From Allium sativum (Eukaryota; Streptophyta; Magnoliopsida; Asparagales; Amaryllidaceae), in assembly GCA_030737875.1 (NCBI GenBank), contig CM060911.1, positions 110,712,625 to 110,776,624 on the forward strand: a DNA stretch of 64,000 nt, in the 5' to 3' direction. The notes beneath the pieces were generated by a model. That model did no database searches. It saw nothing but the letters and a program-made list of their open reading frames with translations, and was not told the DNA's origin. The position numbers and the translations under genes are program-made. Shown here piece after piece: positions 44,551 through 55,991 of this stretch. Numbering within the stretch: position 1 is the stretch's first letter; each line of letters starts with the position of its first letter.

Positions 44551-45195
44551 GTATCGGAAGCAGCACCGATCAGCAGTGGCCCCGATAGTGGAAGGAAAGT
44601 CACTGTGGAAGGTTTGGTATCTATCTATGATTTTCTTATTCATGCTCTTTTCGATTCGGAAGCTTCGCATTCTTTTATTTCCAGTTCTTTAGTTGAATAT
44701 TTTCTCTTAGAAATCTCACTTGTTATCGATCCCATAATAGTTTCAAACCTTATAGGTAGTTCGACACACTTATCTATGATTTCCACGGGTTTGAGAATTT
44801 CTATTTTAGTCATAGAATTTGATTGTGATGCCTATGTGTTGGGATTTACGGGGTACAGGATGATTTTAGGGATGGATTGGTTAGCCATGTACGGGGTCGT
44901 ACTTTACTGCGAGAAGAGGGTCGTTCGCTTGATGATTTGCAGTGGTAGGGACCTAGAAATTTCTTACGACCCACAAGGGTCAGTCATATTGAGTTTTCTT
45001 TACTCCCTATATTCTTTTGTTTGTATGTATTCCATACCTGTTGTTTGTGAGTATCTGTACGTATTTGAGGAGGTTAGAGGATTGCCATCTAGGCGAGAAA
45101 TTGATTTCCGGATTTATCTTAGTGAGAGGGCAAAGCCTATGGCACTGCTATTTTGGCAGATGGCTCTGAGGGAACGTAAAGAACCGAGCAAATAG
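44551..45195 (+). pseudogene. Element C protease region
   Basis: The reading frame stays open from the zinc knuckles to 45195. The active-site position reads ALFDSEASHSFIS, with DSE where the family has DTG, so the catalytic triad is lost although the frame is intact. It is followed by MILGMDWLAMYGVVL and EEVRGLPSRREIDFRI, the usual join to RT. Confidence 0.75.
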
Positions 45196-46395
45196 TGGGT
45201 GAGCTTTTGGAGAAGGGTTTTATTAAGAAAAGTATTTCTAAGTAGGAAGCAGCAGTTATCTTTGCCGCTATGACCGATGGTTCCCTTCGCCTATGTGTAG
45301 ATTACCGAGAATTGAATAAGCTCGCAAAAAAGAATCATTACCCACTCCCTCAGATAGACGATTTATTCAATCGGTTGGTTGCTGCATCAGTATTTTCTCA
45401 AATGGATTTGGCTACTAGTTTCCATCATTTACGCATGGTAGAGGATAACATTGACAACACTGGTTTTCAGACTCCTCATGTCTTCTTTAAGTGGTTAGTT
45501 ATGCCTATTGGGCTAAAAAATGCACTAGCATATTTTGTGGATCTGATGAGTATGATTTTCAGAAATGTTTTGATTAATTTCATCTTTGTTTTTGTGGATG
45601 ATGTCTTGGTCTTATCAAGGAATGAGGAGGAGCACGCTTTGCATTTTAGAGAGGTTCTCGATATTCTCGGAGCTCGCCAGTTGAGGGCAAAATTTTCCAA
45701 ATGCCATTTTTGGAGGAAGGAGGTGCGTTTCTTGGGGCATACGGTCTCTAAGGATGGGTTGGCTATTGACCCCGCCAAAGTAGTAGTAGTACAAGATTGG
45801 AGGACCCCCCAAGAATGCAACTGAGGTGAGGAGTTTTCTTAGCTTAGCGGGTTACTACAAAAAAATCATTAAGGACTGCGCATGGATCTCATCACCATTA
45901 ACCCGACTTGCTAAGAAGAATCAGGATTTCTCTTCGGACAAAGATTATGAGGATTCTTTCCATAGGTTAAGGAATGTTCTTACCAGTGCACAAGTTTTGA
46001 CATTACCTAATGGATTTAGGACATTTACAAATATATTGATGCTTGTGGGATGGGTCTAGGTGCAGTGTTAATGCAAGAGGGTAGAGTAGTATTCTCCAGT
46101 AGTAGGCAACTAAGAGTTCATATGATAAATTACCCTACGCATGAATTGGAGTTAGCTGCCATAGTATTCACACTTAAGTCTTGGAGACACTACCTAATAG
46201 GAGAAAGGTTCGAGCTCTTTACAAATCACAAGTCACACAAGTGTTTATTCTGTCAGAGGGATATAAATTTGAGGCAACCAGGGTTGATGGAATTCCTGGC
46301 GTCATATGTTTTTGAGATTTCGTATACCTCAGGCAAGGAGAACATGGTGGCTGATGCATTAAGCAGACAAAGAGCGACATTGTCCTTTGTTTGTT
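45196..46395 (+). pseudogene. Element C reverse transcriptase and RNase H
   Basis: The RT piece 45270-45824 has [28 protein letters not shown] and an intact FVDDVLVLS, then FLGHTVSKDGLAIDP. A frameshift follows at the homopolymer near 45806 (GGACCCCCCAAG). The next pieces are SLAGYYKKIIKDCAW and RNase H with GLGAVLMQEGRVV and [13 protein letters not shown], ending NMVADALSRQ. The first RNase H Asp region is broken by a stop before GLGAVLM. Confidence 0.8.
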
Positions 46396-47600
46396 GAGTG
46401 GCAGAGTTTGAAGTATATAGCCACCTTCAATTTTCGACCATCTACATATATCACACTAGGATTGTTGGCATCTTTGGAGGTGAAACCTACTTTATTAGAG
46501 AAGATTGGAGCTAGATAAAGAGAGGATCCCAAGCTTTCGGATATTTTGGATGGATTGGGTAGAGGAGAAGATTCTAGACAGCTCCTTAGGTATACTTTGG
46601 ATTGTAATAGATGGCTTCCTCGAGATGGTAGGTTGTGTGTTACTCACACAGATGATTTGATGAGTGTGGTTTTGGCAGAAGCTCATCACTCGCAGATGAC
46701 TATAAATTTGGGTGGTGATAAGATGTATCGTGATATGAGACAAGTCTTCTATTGGTCCAACAAGAAAAAGTGCATGACTGAGTTTGTAACTGGATGTATG
46801 ACTTGCCAAAGGGTTAAGGCAGAATAGAAGAAGCTCGGTGGACTACTTCAACACTTGTATATACCCTTGTGGAATTGGGAAAGTACTTTTATGGATTTTG
46901 TGGACGGGTTGCCTAGGTCGAAAAGGGAACACACCCAATTCCTTCCAGTTAAGAGTAAAAGGGCGGCGACATTGTTGGCTTCTTTGTACGTTCATGATAG
47001 TCAAGTTGCATGGCTCCCTTCGAGCATCGTCAGCGACAAAGACCCCATTTTCACTAGCGAATTCTAGAAGAGTCAACAAGAAGTTTGGGAACAAAACACG
47101 GTTGAGTACCGAATATCACCTACAGACGGATGGGTACATGGAGATAGTGAATATGGTTTTGGAAGACCTACCGAGGATGTGTATCCTAGATTTTAGAGGG
47201 ACTTGGGAAGACCATCTACCACTCGTGGAATTTTCTTAAAATAATAGCTTTTGGTCCAACATTAGCACGACACCTTTTGAGGCCTTGTATGGGCGACCTT
47301 GAAGATCTCCAACATATTAGTGGGACTCGACAGACATGTTACTGCTAGGGCCCGAAATGATCAAAGAAACTTTGAAGAAAGTTGAATTGATTAGAAAGAG
47401 AATGAAGACAACACAAGATAAACAGAAGTCCTATGCTTATAAAATAAGGGCCGATTTGGAATTTTCTATTGGAGACTTGGTATGCCTTAAAGTTTCACCA
47501 CTAAGGAATGTGGCAAGGTTTGGATCTATGGGCAAGTTGTACCCAAGATATGTTGGACCATTCCTAGTCATAGAGGGGATAGGGCAGATGGATTATAGGG
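46396..47600 (+). pseudogene. Element C integrase
   Basis: The zinc region is HHSQMTINLGGDKMYRDMRQ ... CMTCQRVKAE (46680-46825). Core pieces lie in two frames: MDFVDGLPRSKREHTQF (46891), SSIVSDKDPIFTSEF (47017), and YHLQTDGYMEIVNMVLED (about 47116), where the family has DGQTE, so the catalytic Glu may be displaced. The C-terminal piece 47336-47605 has DKQKSYAYKIRADLEFSIGD and PRYVGPFLVIEGIG. Confidence 0.75.
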
Positions 47601-47890
47601 TTTGAATGCCTGAGAGACTATCAGGCATTCATGATGTGTTCCACGTATCACACTTGAGGAAGTGTCTGCCTTATTTAGCGAAGGTTGTTGAGCCTAGCAC
47701 ATTGGAAGATGTGGAGATCGAGTGTGAAGCATCTCTTAAATGAGAACCTCAGAAGATCATTGGGAGACCAAGAAGTAGAGTAATAAGGAAGTAAAACTAG
47801 TCAAAGTTCAATGGGGAGGCGATGATAGTGACGCTACTTGGGAACTCGACGAGCGAATGCGAAATTCTTACCTTATTTGTTTGATGGTAT
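47601..47890 (+). pseudogene. Element C chromodomain remains
   Basis: SGIHDVFHVSHLRKCLPYL is followed, across stops and frame changes, by VKLVKVQWGGDDSDATWE-like sequence (about 47790-47845). This order after integrase identifies C as a chromovirus. Confidence 0.65.
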
Positions 47891-48453
47891 GTTTCGATCT
47901 TTTCCTTTTTCCATATCTAGTTCATAGGCTCTATCTCTTGAATTCCTTTGAATTTGATTTTAGGAGAAACTTATAGCGAATTGGTTATGGTTGAAACATG
48001 TTATGTTTGATGTTTGCAAAAGGATGCAAGTGTTTGCAAGTGGATGCAGTGGATGCATACACACACACACTAAGCACTATGATCGACTGAATAGGACAAT
48101 TGCATGTGCATATGGATGTGTGTCCATTTTATTTTTTATATGGTTGTAATATATGGACATTGTCATATGGTTGTTGCATATAGATGATGTTTGATGCACA
48201 TATAGAACTAACTTATACCATTAGGGTTTTGCATGCATTTGGACGCATGGCACCGACATACTTGCATAATAAGAGGTCGATTGAATCAGTAGACCTCCTA
48301 AACTTTCTCATTAGTTAAGGTCATATACACTTAATTAATTTCATAAATACATAAATTTACATTATATAAATTAAGGATAATGGTTGCCGGTGGGTGATGG
48401 ATGAGTAGATGAATGTAGAGAACATTTATATTTTTCTTCTACCTTAGTGATAA
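47891..48453 (+). other. 3' untranslated region of element C
   Basis: AT-rich, no gene. It includes ATGGATG and CATATGGTTGT repeats. The purine-rich tract expected right before TGTAACAACC is not recognisable. Confidence 0.55.
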
Positions 48454-48731
48454 TGTAACAACCAAAAATATAACAAAACAATAGTTAATTAACTAATTGT
48501 TAATTTAATAATAAGCTAAGCTGAAAAATAGCTGTTAATTGGGCAATGAGGGTTGCGCCGTTGGGTCCGTCGCGATTTTCTAGTTTGTATAGACTTTTGG
48601 TTTGCGTAAAACAGACTTAAAACGAAAAAATTGTGATCAATCAAAGTTTGAATTTTGAACTAAAGATTTAAAATAAAGTTAAGAAATAAATATAGAAAAA
48701 TCAACGTATATCTCGAACGACCCGGTCTTGG

Positions 48732-48763
48732 ATGGGTCGACCCATGACCAATGTGGGTCGACC
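48732..48763 (+). repeat. Palindromes in the upstream part of LTR C (right)
   Basis: ATGGGTCGACCCAT (48732-48745) is perfect. TGGGTCGACCC (48753-48763) follows, and more GTCGACCCAC half-copies extend to about 48800. Confidence 0.88.
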
Positions 48764-48936
48764 CCTATGTCGACCCACTAGGTCGAGTAGGTCGATCCAG
48801 ATAACGCTGCCAGGCTCGATTTCGTGCTTGGCATGAGCCGAACTTGCTGCTATGTTCTGAAGACTTTTTGTTGATGTGGTTTTGATCATTGTGATTAAAA
48901 ACCTAATAATTCTAAGGCTAAGGTTTTCCTTCTACA

Positions 48937-48946
48937 CATATAAATT
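48937..48946 (+). promoter_or_regulatory. TATA box of right LTR C
   Basis: CATATAAATT lies at the same place as 41425-41434. Confidence 0.5.
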
Positions 48947-49654
48947 GACCAGTACTCCTCCCTCTTCCACACACTTCTCCTTCTTCATTTTTTCAGCTTC
49001 CAATTCACCTCTTCTCTAAAATAAAATATATCGGGGAATGAATCAGAGTATTGTTCATTCATAGATTTGAACGATTGATCTACTAGGCCTTTTTGGAGTT
49101 GCAACCTTTAAATGAGTTTTTAGTAATTTTTTAGATTTCTTTTGAGATTGGAATCAAATCTATAAATAGTAGTTAGATCTGAATTATTCCCTATTATTGA
49201 TTTGAATTATACAGTTGTTCTAATTCTTTTATGAATTCCTCTAAATTTTATTTAGAATTCTTGTGGTTTGTTATTCAGAATCTCTTTTCTTATTTTTCCT
49301 TTCTTTCCCTTTGGATTTATGCAGTTGCGCTAAACATGTGCCTAAAAGAGCATGTGAATACGTTGAAACAGGCATAAACCTGTAAGCCTTATATTTGTGT
49401 TGGATTATCCTTTCTTCCCTCTTCTTTGTTTTACGTTTGGGTTGAGGGAATGAAGTACATGAAATTGAAATAATCAAAATTAAGGCTAAAATCTGGATAT
49501 GGTCAAAAACTGCAAATTGAAAAGAATAATTGAAGTAAAGGAAATGGAACTGAATAAATGCATACTTAATGGAATTGACAGAAATAAAATGTAACTGAGA
49601 AAAATGATATAATTGTGAAAATTAGAATGTAAGCATGCTTATTTGTAAACATGT

Positions 49655-49925
49655 TAACCCAGTACTCCTCGTTGTTGGGTTTTAACTCAGTACTCCTTGT
49701 TGGCGGGCTATAAACATGTTAATTTGTAGTAGGAACCCAATACTCCTTGTTATTAGTTTTTAGCTCAGTACTCCTTATTGTTGGGCTATAAATATGTTAA
49801 TTTTATTAGGAACCCAGTACTCTTCGTTGTCGGGTTTTAAAGCTCAGTATTCCTCGATGTTGGCTTTTTGGATATGAACATAATAAAAATAAATTTTAAG
49901 CTTAGTACTCCTTGTTGTCGGGCTT
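49655..49925 (+). repeat. Seven alternating mini-hairpins in right LTR C
   Basis: Clear examples are AACCC-AGTACTCCTCGTTGTT-GGGTT at the start, AGCTC...GGGCT near 49762, and AACCC...GGGTT near 49812. Arms change together from unit to unit while the AGTACTCCTTGTTGTC-like middle is kept. Confidence 0.8.
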
Positions 49926-50030
49926 AATAATATAAATTCTTTTGGAGGCCATATCAAGGGTTCGAGGATTTAGGCCAAGTTGTTTGGGACCCATTCCATG
50001 TAGCATACCCTAGTTATCATTTTGGCATCA

Positions 50031-50035
50031 CTTGA
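50031..50035. repeat. Left target-site duplication CTTGA of element B
   Basis: CTTGA precedes TGTAACAGC and recurs at 59259-59263 after CATCACA. Confidence 0.92.
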
Positions 50036-51775
50036 TGTAACAGCACACAATTTACGTAACAGAAGATCGTAAAATATTTTTATTTTATTCCCTAAAGGTT
50101 GGATCATTCTCATCTTTTGGTATGTTGCTTATCGGGATGTGAGACATGTCCATAATTTTTACCAATTTTGTTTGTGACCATTTTGCCTCTGTCAGTCTTG
50201 TACAGGGCATTACTTTTGACTCAAGTCGAATCAAAGGGTGAGACCTGTGCCATTGGAAAGGAAATGATGGTTGCCTTTCCGTAGAGTAGTTACATTAAAG
50301 ATTTGGCTCAGGGGTTTGGGAGAAATCATCGTTTTAAGGGTTTTTAGTTGGTTGTTCAGGTTTTGGGACCCTAATGGGCTGATTTGGGGGAGGCCCATTA
50401 GTGGGCTGGTCGAAACTATAAATAGAGGGTAAGGGATATGAGCAAATGATTTTAGTTTTCCATTCTCTCATTTGGTGCCTTGAGCTCATCCTTCCTCTAA
50501 CACCTTTCCACCATTAAAAATCATAATCCAAGGATGGAAATTAGAGGGTCGGTCACCAGGGAATTGGGTCGGTCGACCAGGGCCAACTTCTGAAAATTTT
50601 ATTTTTCGAGTATGACTCATTTGAAAAAAATATTTTTCGGGGGCAACCCCCTGAACCCTAGCCGCAACGCAGTGATGTAATTGAGCTCAGTGATGTGGTG
50701 ACTTCGTAATGAATTCAATGGAGAATGACGAACTGAAGTGATTTGTTCGTTGGATGTGATGAATGTGGGGACGACTCAAGGATGTATTGAGTTCGTGTGA
50801 AGTGATTGCTCTAAAGTGTTCTGAGCTTATGAATAGTCGTACTTGATAACGACTAGAGGTGAGAAGGCCGAGGAATTATCATTGTCGTAGGTTCTAGCGG
50901 GCTCAAAGAAGGCGTACAATGGAAAATCCATTTGTAGGTCAAGTACCCTGGGCTTCGTGTATAACCTAGACACGTGTTGGGTATAGCGTGTGGGGTTTTG
51001 CTAGAACCGGGGCACCGTGTATGGTCCTTGACAATTGACAACAAGTTGTTAGCCAATCATACGATAACGAGGGTTCCAAAGCAAGTTTGGCGGTGATAGC
51101 CAGAGTTAGTCATGGATTTTTGAATGCATGTTGTGATCATGATTGATTTGCTTTTCCATATATGAATGGATGCTTTAATTGCCTTAACTGAATTGTTATT
51201 CCTTTGGATGTATGGATCGTAAAGGCTATCGCTGTCAGGTGTAGGGAAGGCAGGTGTAAGTCTGGAGTTGGGTATATTAGTGTTTTACTTACCTATTCTC
51301 ATATACTTTATTGATGAAGTTTGCTTGTTGTTTTATGTTTCATCTTATTACCTTTGGTTGTTCATCCGATTGTGGATGGGCAGACTGAGTAACAAGTGAC
51401 AGCTAATGCTTTAGTGAGGACGACGATGCTGATCGATGGCAAGCAGGAGGCTAATGTACCAGTTTTATTACTATCTAGTATTTGTTTCTGTTGTTTTCTA
51501 TTTCCTTGAGTGCTGTAGTGAGGCAAATTGTACAAACATTGTTGTTGATATCCACGTGTATGGGAAATATTTTCTAGTTGTCATGAAAGCTTAGTGTTTT
51601 CTGCTTCACTATCACTACATGTTGTATATGTTCAATTATAGTTTATCCTTGCGCTGTGAGTTTACGACAGGTTCCGCTTATGTATCATACCTTGATGATC
51701 GTCCATAGCTGCCGTGCACACCTTTCAGCGCATTATTCCTCTTGTATAGTGCAGGGGTTGTGGGCGGTCATCGCA
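50036..51775 (+). repeat. 5' LTR of element B (1740 bp)
   Basis: It begins TGTAACAGCACAC and ends GGTCATCGCA. It aligns with 56696-59258 but lacks about 820 bp present there (about 57200-57985). The TATA box is at 50416-50425. Confidence 0.9.
50416..50425 (+). promoter_or_regulatory. TATA box of 5' LTR B
   Basis: CTATAAATAG lies 380 bp inside the LTR and is repeated in the other LTR at 57073-57082. Confidence 0.65.
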
Positions 51776-51795
51776 TTTGGTATCAAGGCTCTAGT
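51776..51795 (+). other. Primer-binding site of element B
   Basis: TTTGGTATCAAGGCTCTAG follows the LTR end. It fits the initiator-Met type TGGTATCA(G)AGGC with minor change. Confidence 0.75.
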
Positions 51796-51956
51796 TAACG
51801 ATTTTAGCCAAATTTCAAGGACGTAATTACGCATGAGAAACGTAGTTGTAGATTTCAGTTGGATGCTTACACATATATGCATATATAGTAGTAGCAGTTG
51901 TTTCTCTTTAGTAGTTTTCTTAGAAGTGGCCAATTATTCTAAATTGCAGATTTAGA

Positions 51957-52771
51957 ATGAGTAGACGAGAATCTAGACACGCAGCTAGGGGAACTAATAA
52001 TGGAGGGGGAAATGGCGGTGAACCAAATTACCCATCCATGTTTGAAGCTACGATAGAAGCAAGCCTTCGAAGGAACCCCGCTCCAGTGACAGCTAAAGTT
52101 GATGTTGGAGTCCAAGTGCAGAGAGCTATAGAATTTGCAAAGCTATGCAAATACTTTACATCATTAGGAGGGAAACTGTTCAAGGGCACTGAACCAGTTG
52201 AAGAGGTTCAAAGGTGATTGGATACTTGTGTTCGTATCTTCAAGGACTTGGGTATTGATGATGCAACAAAGAGGAAACTTGTATCAAGGCAGTTAGTCGG
52301 AAGAGCGATGGACTGGTGGAACTCTGTCACACTTGAGACCCCTGAAGAGGATATTTCATGAGAGCTATTCCAAGCTAAGTTTGAAGTGAAGTTTATCTCC
52401 ACCGTGCAAAAGTCAATTATGTTTAACAGATCCGTGGAGCTTAAGAAGAATGGTCGTCCAATTCTTGACTATATTTCTGACTTCGAGGCCTTGTCGAAGT
52501 ATGCTCGTTCATATGTGGATACTCCTTATCAAAAGAAAAAGAAGTTTGTCTTGGGGTTGGATGAATATCTTGGGAATCAGCTTGTGGATCACCTCGACGA
52601 TTGCTTTGAGAAGATCGTCGAGAAGGCTTTGAGCACGAAAGTTTGTTCTCTAAGAAAATGATTGTTGTTGCAGCTAAAGAGGAACAAAAGCCACAACAGA
52701 GTGGTAATAACAATAAAAGGAAGCAACAACAGCAGAAGGGAAAGGATGGCTAAAAGAAGCAGAAGGGAGAA
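51957..52771 (+). pseudogene. Element B gag (capsid part)
   Basis: It starts MSRRESRHAARGTNNGGGNG at 51957. Blocks are FAKLCKYFTSLGGKLFKGTE, then RAMDWWNSVT, and ILDYISDFEALSKYARSY. Two in-frame TGA codons (52215-52217 and 52359-52361) interrupt one frame running to 52661. A shift near 52640 moves the reading to the frame that starts at 52658 (MIVVAAKEEQKPQQ). Confidence 0.82.
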
Positions 52772-53410
52772 GTGACTTGCTTCAATTGTTGGCAGAAGGG
52801 CCATTTTGCTAGTGAGTGCAAGAATCCCAAAGCTGAAAAGAAGTGCTTCAGGTGTTGGAAGCCGGGACATGAGAAGAAAGATTGTCCAGAATTAGCTCAA
52901 GGGAAGCAAGTGGTTAAGGCTTATGCTTTAGGGGCAGTGCCGTCTTCTTTGAAAGCTCCTACTACAGAGGAGAAGGGAAAGGGTGTCGTACTGCAAGGTA
53001 CTCTTTCTATTCATGGTGTTTCTGTTCGAGTTTTGTTTGATACTGGAGCATCACATTCGTTCATTTGCAATGAGCTTGTGTGTCGCTTGGGTTTGGAACC
53101 CAAGATTTGTGATGGACCATTGATCGTGACTAATCCAGTTGGGGTTCGTCCAGTTTGTGCATGCTGTGTCGTGGTCTAGTGTTGTCGAGTCATGGTTTGT
53201 CTTTTGTGTGTGATTGCTTTGTTCTTAACTTCACTGGATTTGGGATCATCCTGGGCATGGATTAGCTTAAGAAGTATGCGGCAAGGGTGAATCGCGAGAA
53301 GCTAAAGGTGAGAGTCGGGGATGTGGAAGGGAGAAAGGTGTTGATAAAGTTTAAGCATGAAGATGGTGTCTTCGTTAGCTATCTATATTCGCTTGTGATT
53401 CCATAAAACA
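52772..53410 (+). pseudogene. Element B nucleocapsid and protease
   Basis: Two intact zinc knuckles are present, CFNCWQKGHFASEC and CFRCWKPGHEKKDC, then the protease VRVLFDTGASHSFIC with an intact DTG. The frame ends at 53179. Protease sequence continues in another frame as VCDCFVLNFTGFGIILGMD and KVLIKFKHEDGVFVSYLYS, with a stop after LGMD where a Trp codon is usual. Confidence 0.82.
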
Positions 53411-54250
53411 CTTGTCATCTGTGCTAATCGCTAATGAGTATGAGGATGTCTTTGAAGAGATCAAAGGGTTGCCGCCGCATCGTGAGATCGAGTTTAGGAT
53501 CGATTTGGTTGAGGGTGTTAGACCAATCGTTATGCCTCTTAGGCGGATGGCGCCTAAGGAACATCGAGAGTTGTAGGTGCAAGTTCGAGACCTTCTTAGG
53601 AAGGGATTCATCTGGAGAAGTGTTTCTAAAGGGGGTGCTCTAGTCGTGTTTTCAACCAAGGCAAATGGCTCGTTAAGGTTGTGTGTAGACTATCGTGAGC
53701 TGAATTATGAGACTAAGAAGAACAAGTATCCATTGCCAAGGATTGATGACTTGTTCAATCAGCTTCACGAAGCCAAATTGTTTTCTCAAATGATTTGGCA
53801 ATGGGATTTCACCAGTTGAGGGTAGCAAAGGATAGTGTGCTAAAGACTGCTTTTATGACACCATCCAGATTCTTTGAGTGGTTGTTGATGTCATTTGGGT
53901 TGACTAACGCACCAGCATACTTTGTGGATCTTATGAATAGAGTTTTCAAAGATCAGTTGAACAAGATCATGCTTGTGTTCATGGATGATATTCTGGTTTA
54001 CTCCAGGAATGGGGAAGAACACAAGACACACTTGAGAATGTGTTAGAGATCTTGCAAAAGCATAAGCTAAAGGCTAAGTTTTCGAAGTGTTACTTATGGA
54101 AGAATGAAGTGAGGTTCTTAGGCCATGTTGTCTCTGGAAATGGTATAGCGGTTGACCTTGCTAAAGCGGTAGCAATCCAGGACTGGGATCGACCTAAGAA
54201 TGCGACAAATGTTTGGAGTTTCCTTGGGTTGGCAGGATATTACTGATGGT
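53411..54250 (+). pseudogene. Element B reverse transcriptase
   Basis: It starts at YEDVFEEIKGLPPHREIEF. RT blocks are [57 protein letters not shown] (about 53970-54000) and [15 protein letters not shown]. Frame breaks occur near 53795 (the MIWQWDF overlap, where the family has MDL) and near 54040, and a stop follows AGYY at 54244. The catalytic DD pair is intact. Confidence 0.85.
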
Positions 54251-54770
54251 TTATCAAGGATTTCTCGAAGATAGCAGCACCGTTAACAGGATTAACGAAG
54301 AAGAACCAAGTGTTCACATGGGATGCAAAGCGTGAACAAGCATTCAGAATCCTGAAGGAGAGATTGACGAGTGCACTTGTGTTTACCGTTCTGAGTGCGA
54401 ATGAAGAGATGGTGGTATACACCGATGCATGTGGTACTGGACTTGGAGCAGTGCTAATGCAGAAGGATAAGATTGTGGCCTATGCGAGTCGATAGCTAAA
54501 GCCACATGAGAGGAGTTACCCAACTCATGATTTGGAGTTGGCGGCAATTGTGTTTTCTCTGAAGATTTGGAGACATTACTTGTTGGGGGTTCGATTCGAG
54601 TTGTTTACGGATCATAAGTCGTTGAAGTATTTTTTTTACTCCCAAAAGGATTTGAATCTTCGGCAGCAACGATGGTTAGAGTTTTTGGCGTCATATGATT
54701 TTGGTATTGCCTATACTCTAAGCAAGGGCAGCGGCAACGCGGTTGCAGATGCATTGAGTCAAAGACACAC
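54251..54770 (+). pseudogene. Element B RNase H
   Basis: VYTDACGTGLGAVLMQKDK keeps the first Asp. [20 protein letters not shown] and [13 protein letters not shown] follow, and the end is [13 protein letters not shown]. One stop (after VAYASR, 54493-54495) divides it. It would degrade the RNA strand during cDNA synthesis. Confidence 0.82.
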
Positions 54771-55860
54771 AAGTTTGGGAGTGATGTTTCTTGAATGGAA
54801 GAGCCTCGAGTATTTGGCAAGGTTTGATTTCAGGCCAAGGTACGAGTTGGAACCTGAAATGTTGGCAAGCTTATCGATAAGTCCTACACTCATCGAAAGG
54901 ATTGGCGAGAGCCAAAAGTATGATGTAAAGCTTGTCGGGTTTATCCAGAATCTGGAACTGGAAGACAAAGAGTTCGAAGTCGATCGAGAAGGATGGATTC
55001 GAAAGCAAGGGAGATTAGTTGTTCCTGATATTGATGGATTGAGACACGAGGTTCTGAGAGAATGTCATCACTAAAAGTTGACGATTCATCAGGTGGCAAT
55101 AAGATGTATCAGGACATGAAGCGAGTCTACTACTAGGAAGGGATGAAGCGAGATATTGGAAAGTACATTTCCAAGTGCATGAACTGTCAGTTGGTGAAAG
55201 CTGCACAGAAGAATCCAAGTTTATTTCTTCAGCCATTCGAAGTTCCTACATGGGAGTGGGAGCAAATATCGATGGATTTCATTGACGGACTGCCTAGAAC
55301 AAGGGCAGACAAAGGAATTTGGGTCATCGTGGATCGCCTGACCAGAAGTGCAAGGTTCATTCTTGTCAAGTCAACTAGGACAACATGGAATCTGGCTGAA
55401 CTTTTTGTGAAATGGATAGTTCGATTCCATGGTGTCTCAAAAAGTATAGTGAGTGATCGAGATCTGTTGTTCACAAGCGGATTTTGGAGAAGCTTGCAAA
55501 ATTTTTTGGGAACCAAGTTGTGTTTGACTACGGCATATCATCCACAAACTGATGGTCAGAATGAGAGTCTCAATCGAGTTTTGGAAGATCTTATGAGGGC
55601 TTATGTGTTAGACTTTGGAGGATCATGGGAGGACCATTGGAGAAGTTTGCAAAAATCTTTGGGAATCGAGTTGTGCTTGAGTACAGCATATCATCCACAA
55701 ACCGATGGTCAGACCGAGAGAGTCAATCGAGTTTTGGAAGATCTCCTGAGGGGAAGATATCCTGAGGGATTATGTGTTAAACTTCGGAGGATCGTGGGAG
55801 GACCATCTATATCTAGTTGAGTTTGCGTATAATAATAGCTACCAATCTAGTATTGGAATG
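54771..55860 (+). pseudogene. Element B integrase, with an internal duplication
   Basis: The N-terminal region reads [20 protein letters not shown], then a damaged zinc region (CMNCQLVKA). The core has WEQISMDFIDGLPRTRADKG and KSIVSDRDLLFTSGFW with both Asp residues. The Glu segment occurs twice in tandem: YHPQTDGQNESLNRVLED and [18 protein letters not shown], 51 codons apart and in frame. The second copy then has a 16-bp repeat that shifts the frame. The duplication would put an extra half-domain in the catalytic core. Confidence 0.85.
55488..55815 (+). repeat. 153-bp in-frame tandem duplication in integrase B
   Basis: Copy 1 is 55488-55640; copy 2 starts at 55641. They share GCATATCATCCACAAAC and TCAATCGAGTTTTGGAAGAT but differ at many positions. 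Copy 2 also contains two successive GGAAGAT(C/A)TCCTGAGG units (16 bp each), which break the frame. Confidence 0.9.
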
Positions 55861-55991
55861 GCACGATACAGGCGTTGTATGGGAGGCCGTGCAATTCTCT
55901 AGCATGTTGGTTAGAAACTGGAGATAAGTTGGTACTTGGGCCAGAAATGATAAGAGAGACCTCGGATTGTATCGAGATCGTTCGGCAATGA

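Larger units (their letters stand above)
48454..50035 (+). repeat. 3' LTR of element C, part 1
   Basis: It starts TGTAACAACC and aligns with 40959-42520. It ends in CTTGA, which is the duplicated target of element B. It contains perfect palindromes (48732-48763), a TATA box (48937-48946) and the mini-hairpin array (49655-49925). Confidence 0.88.

Noticed and set aside
51733..51933. Minus-strand ORF near the start of element B
   Set aside because: It overlaps the LTR end, primer site and leader of B and has no recognisable content.
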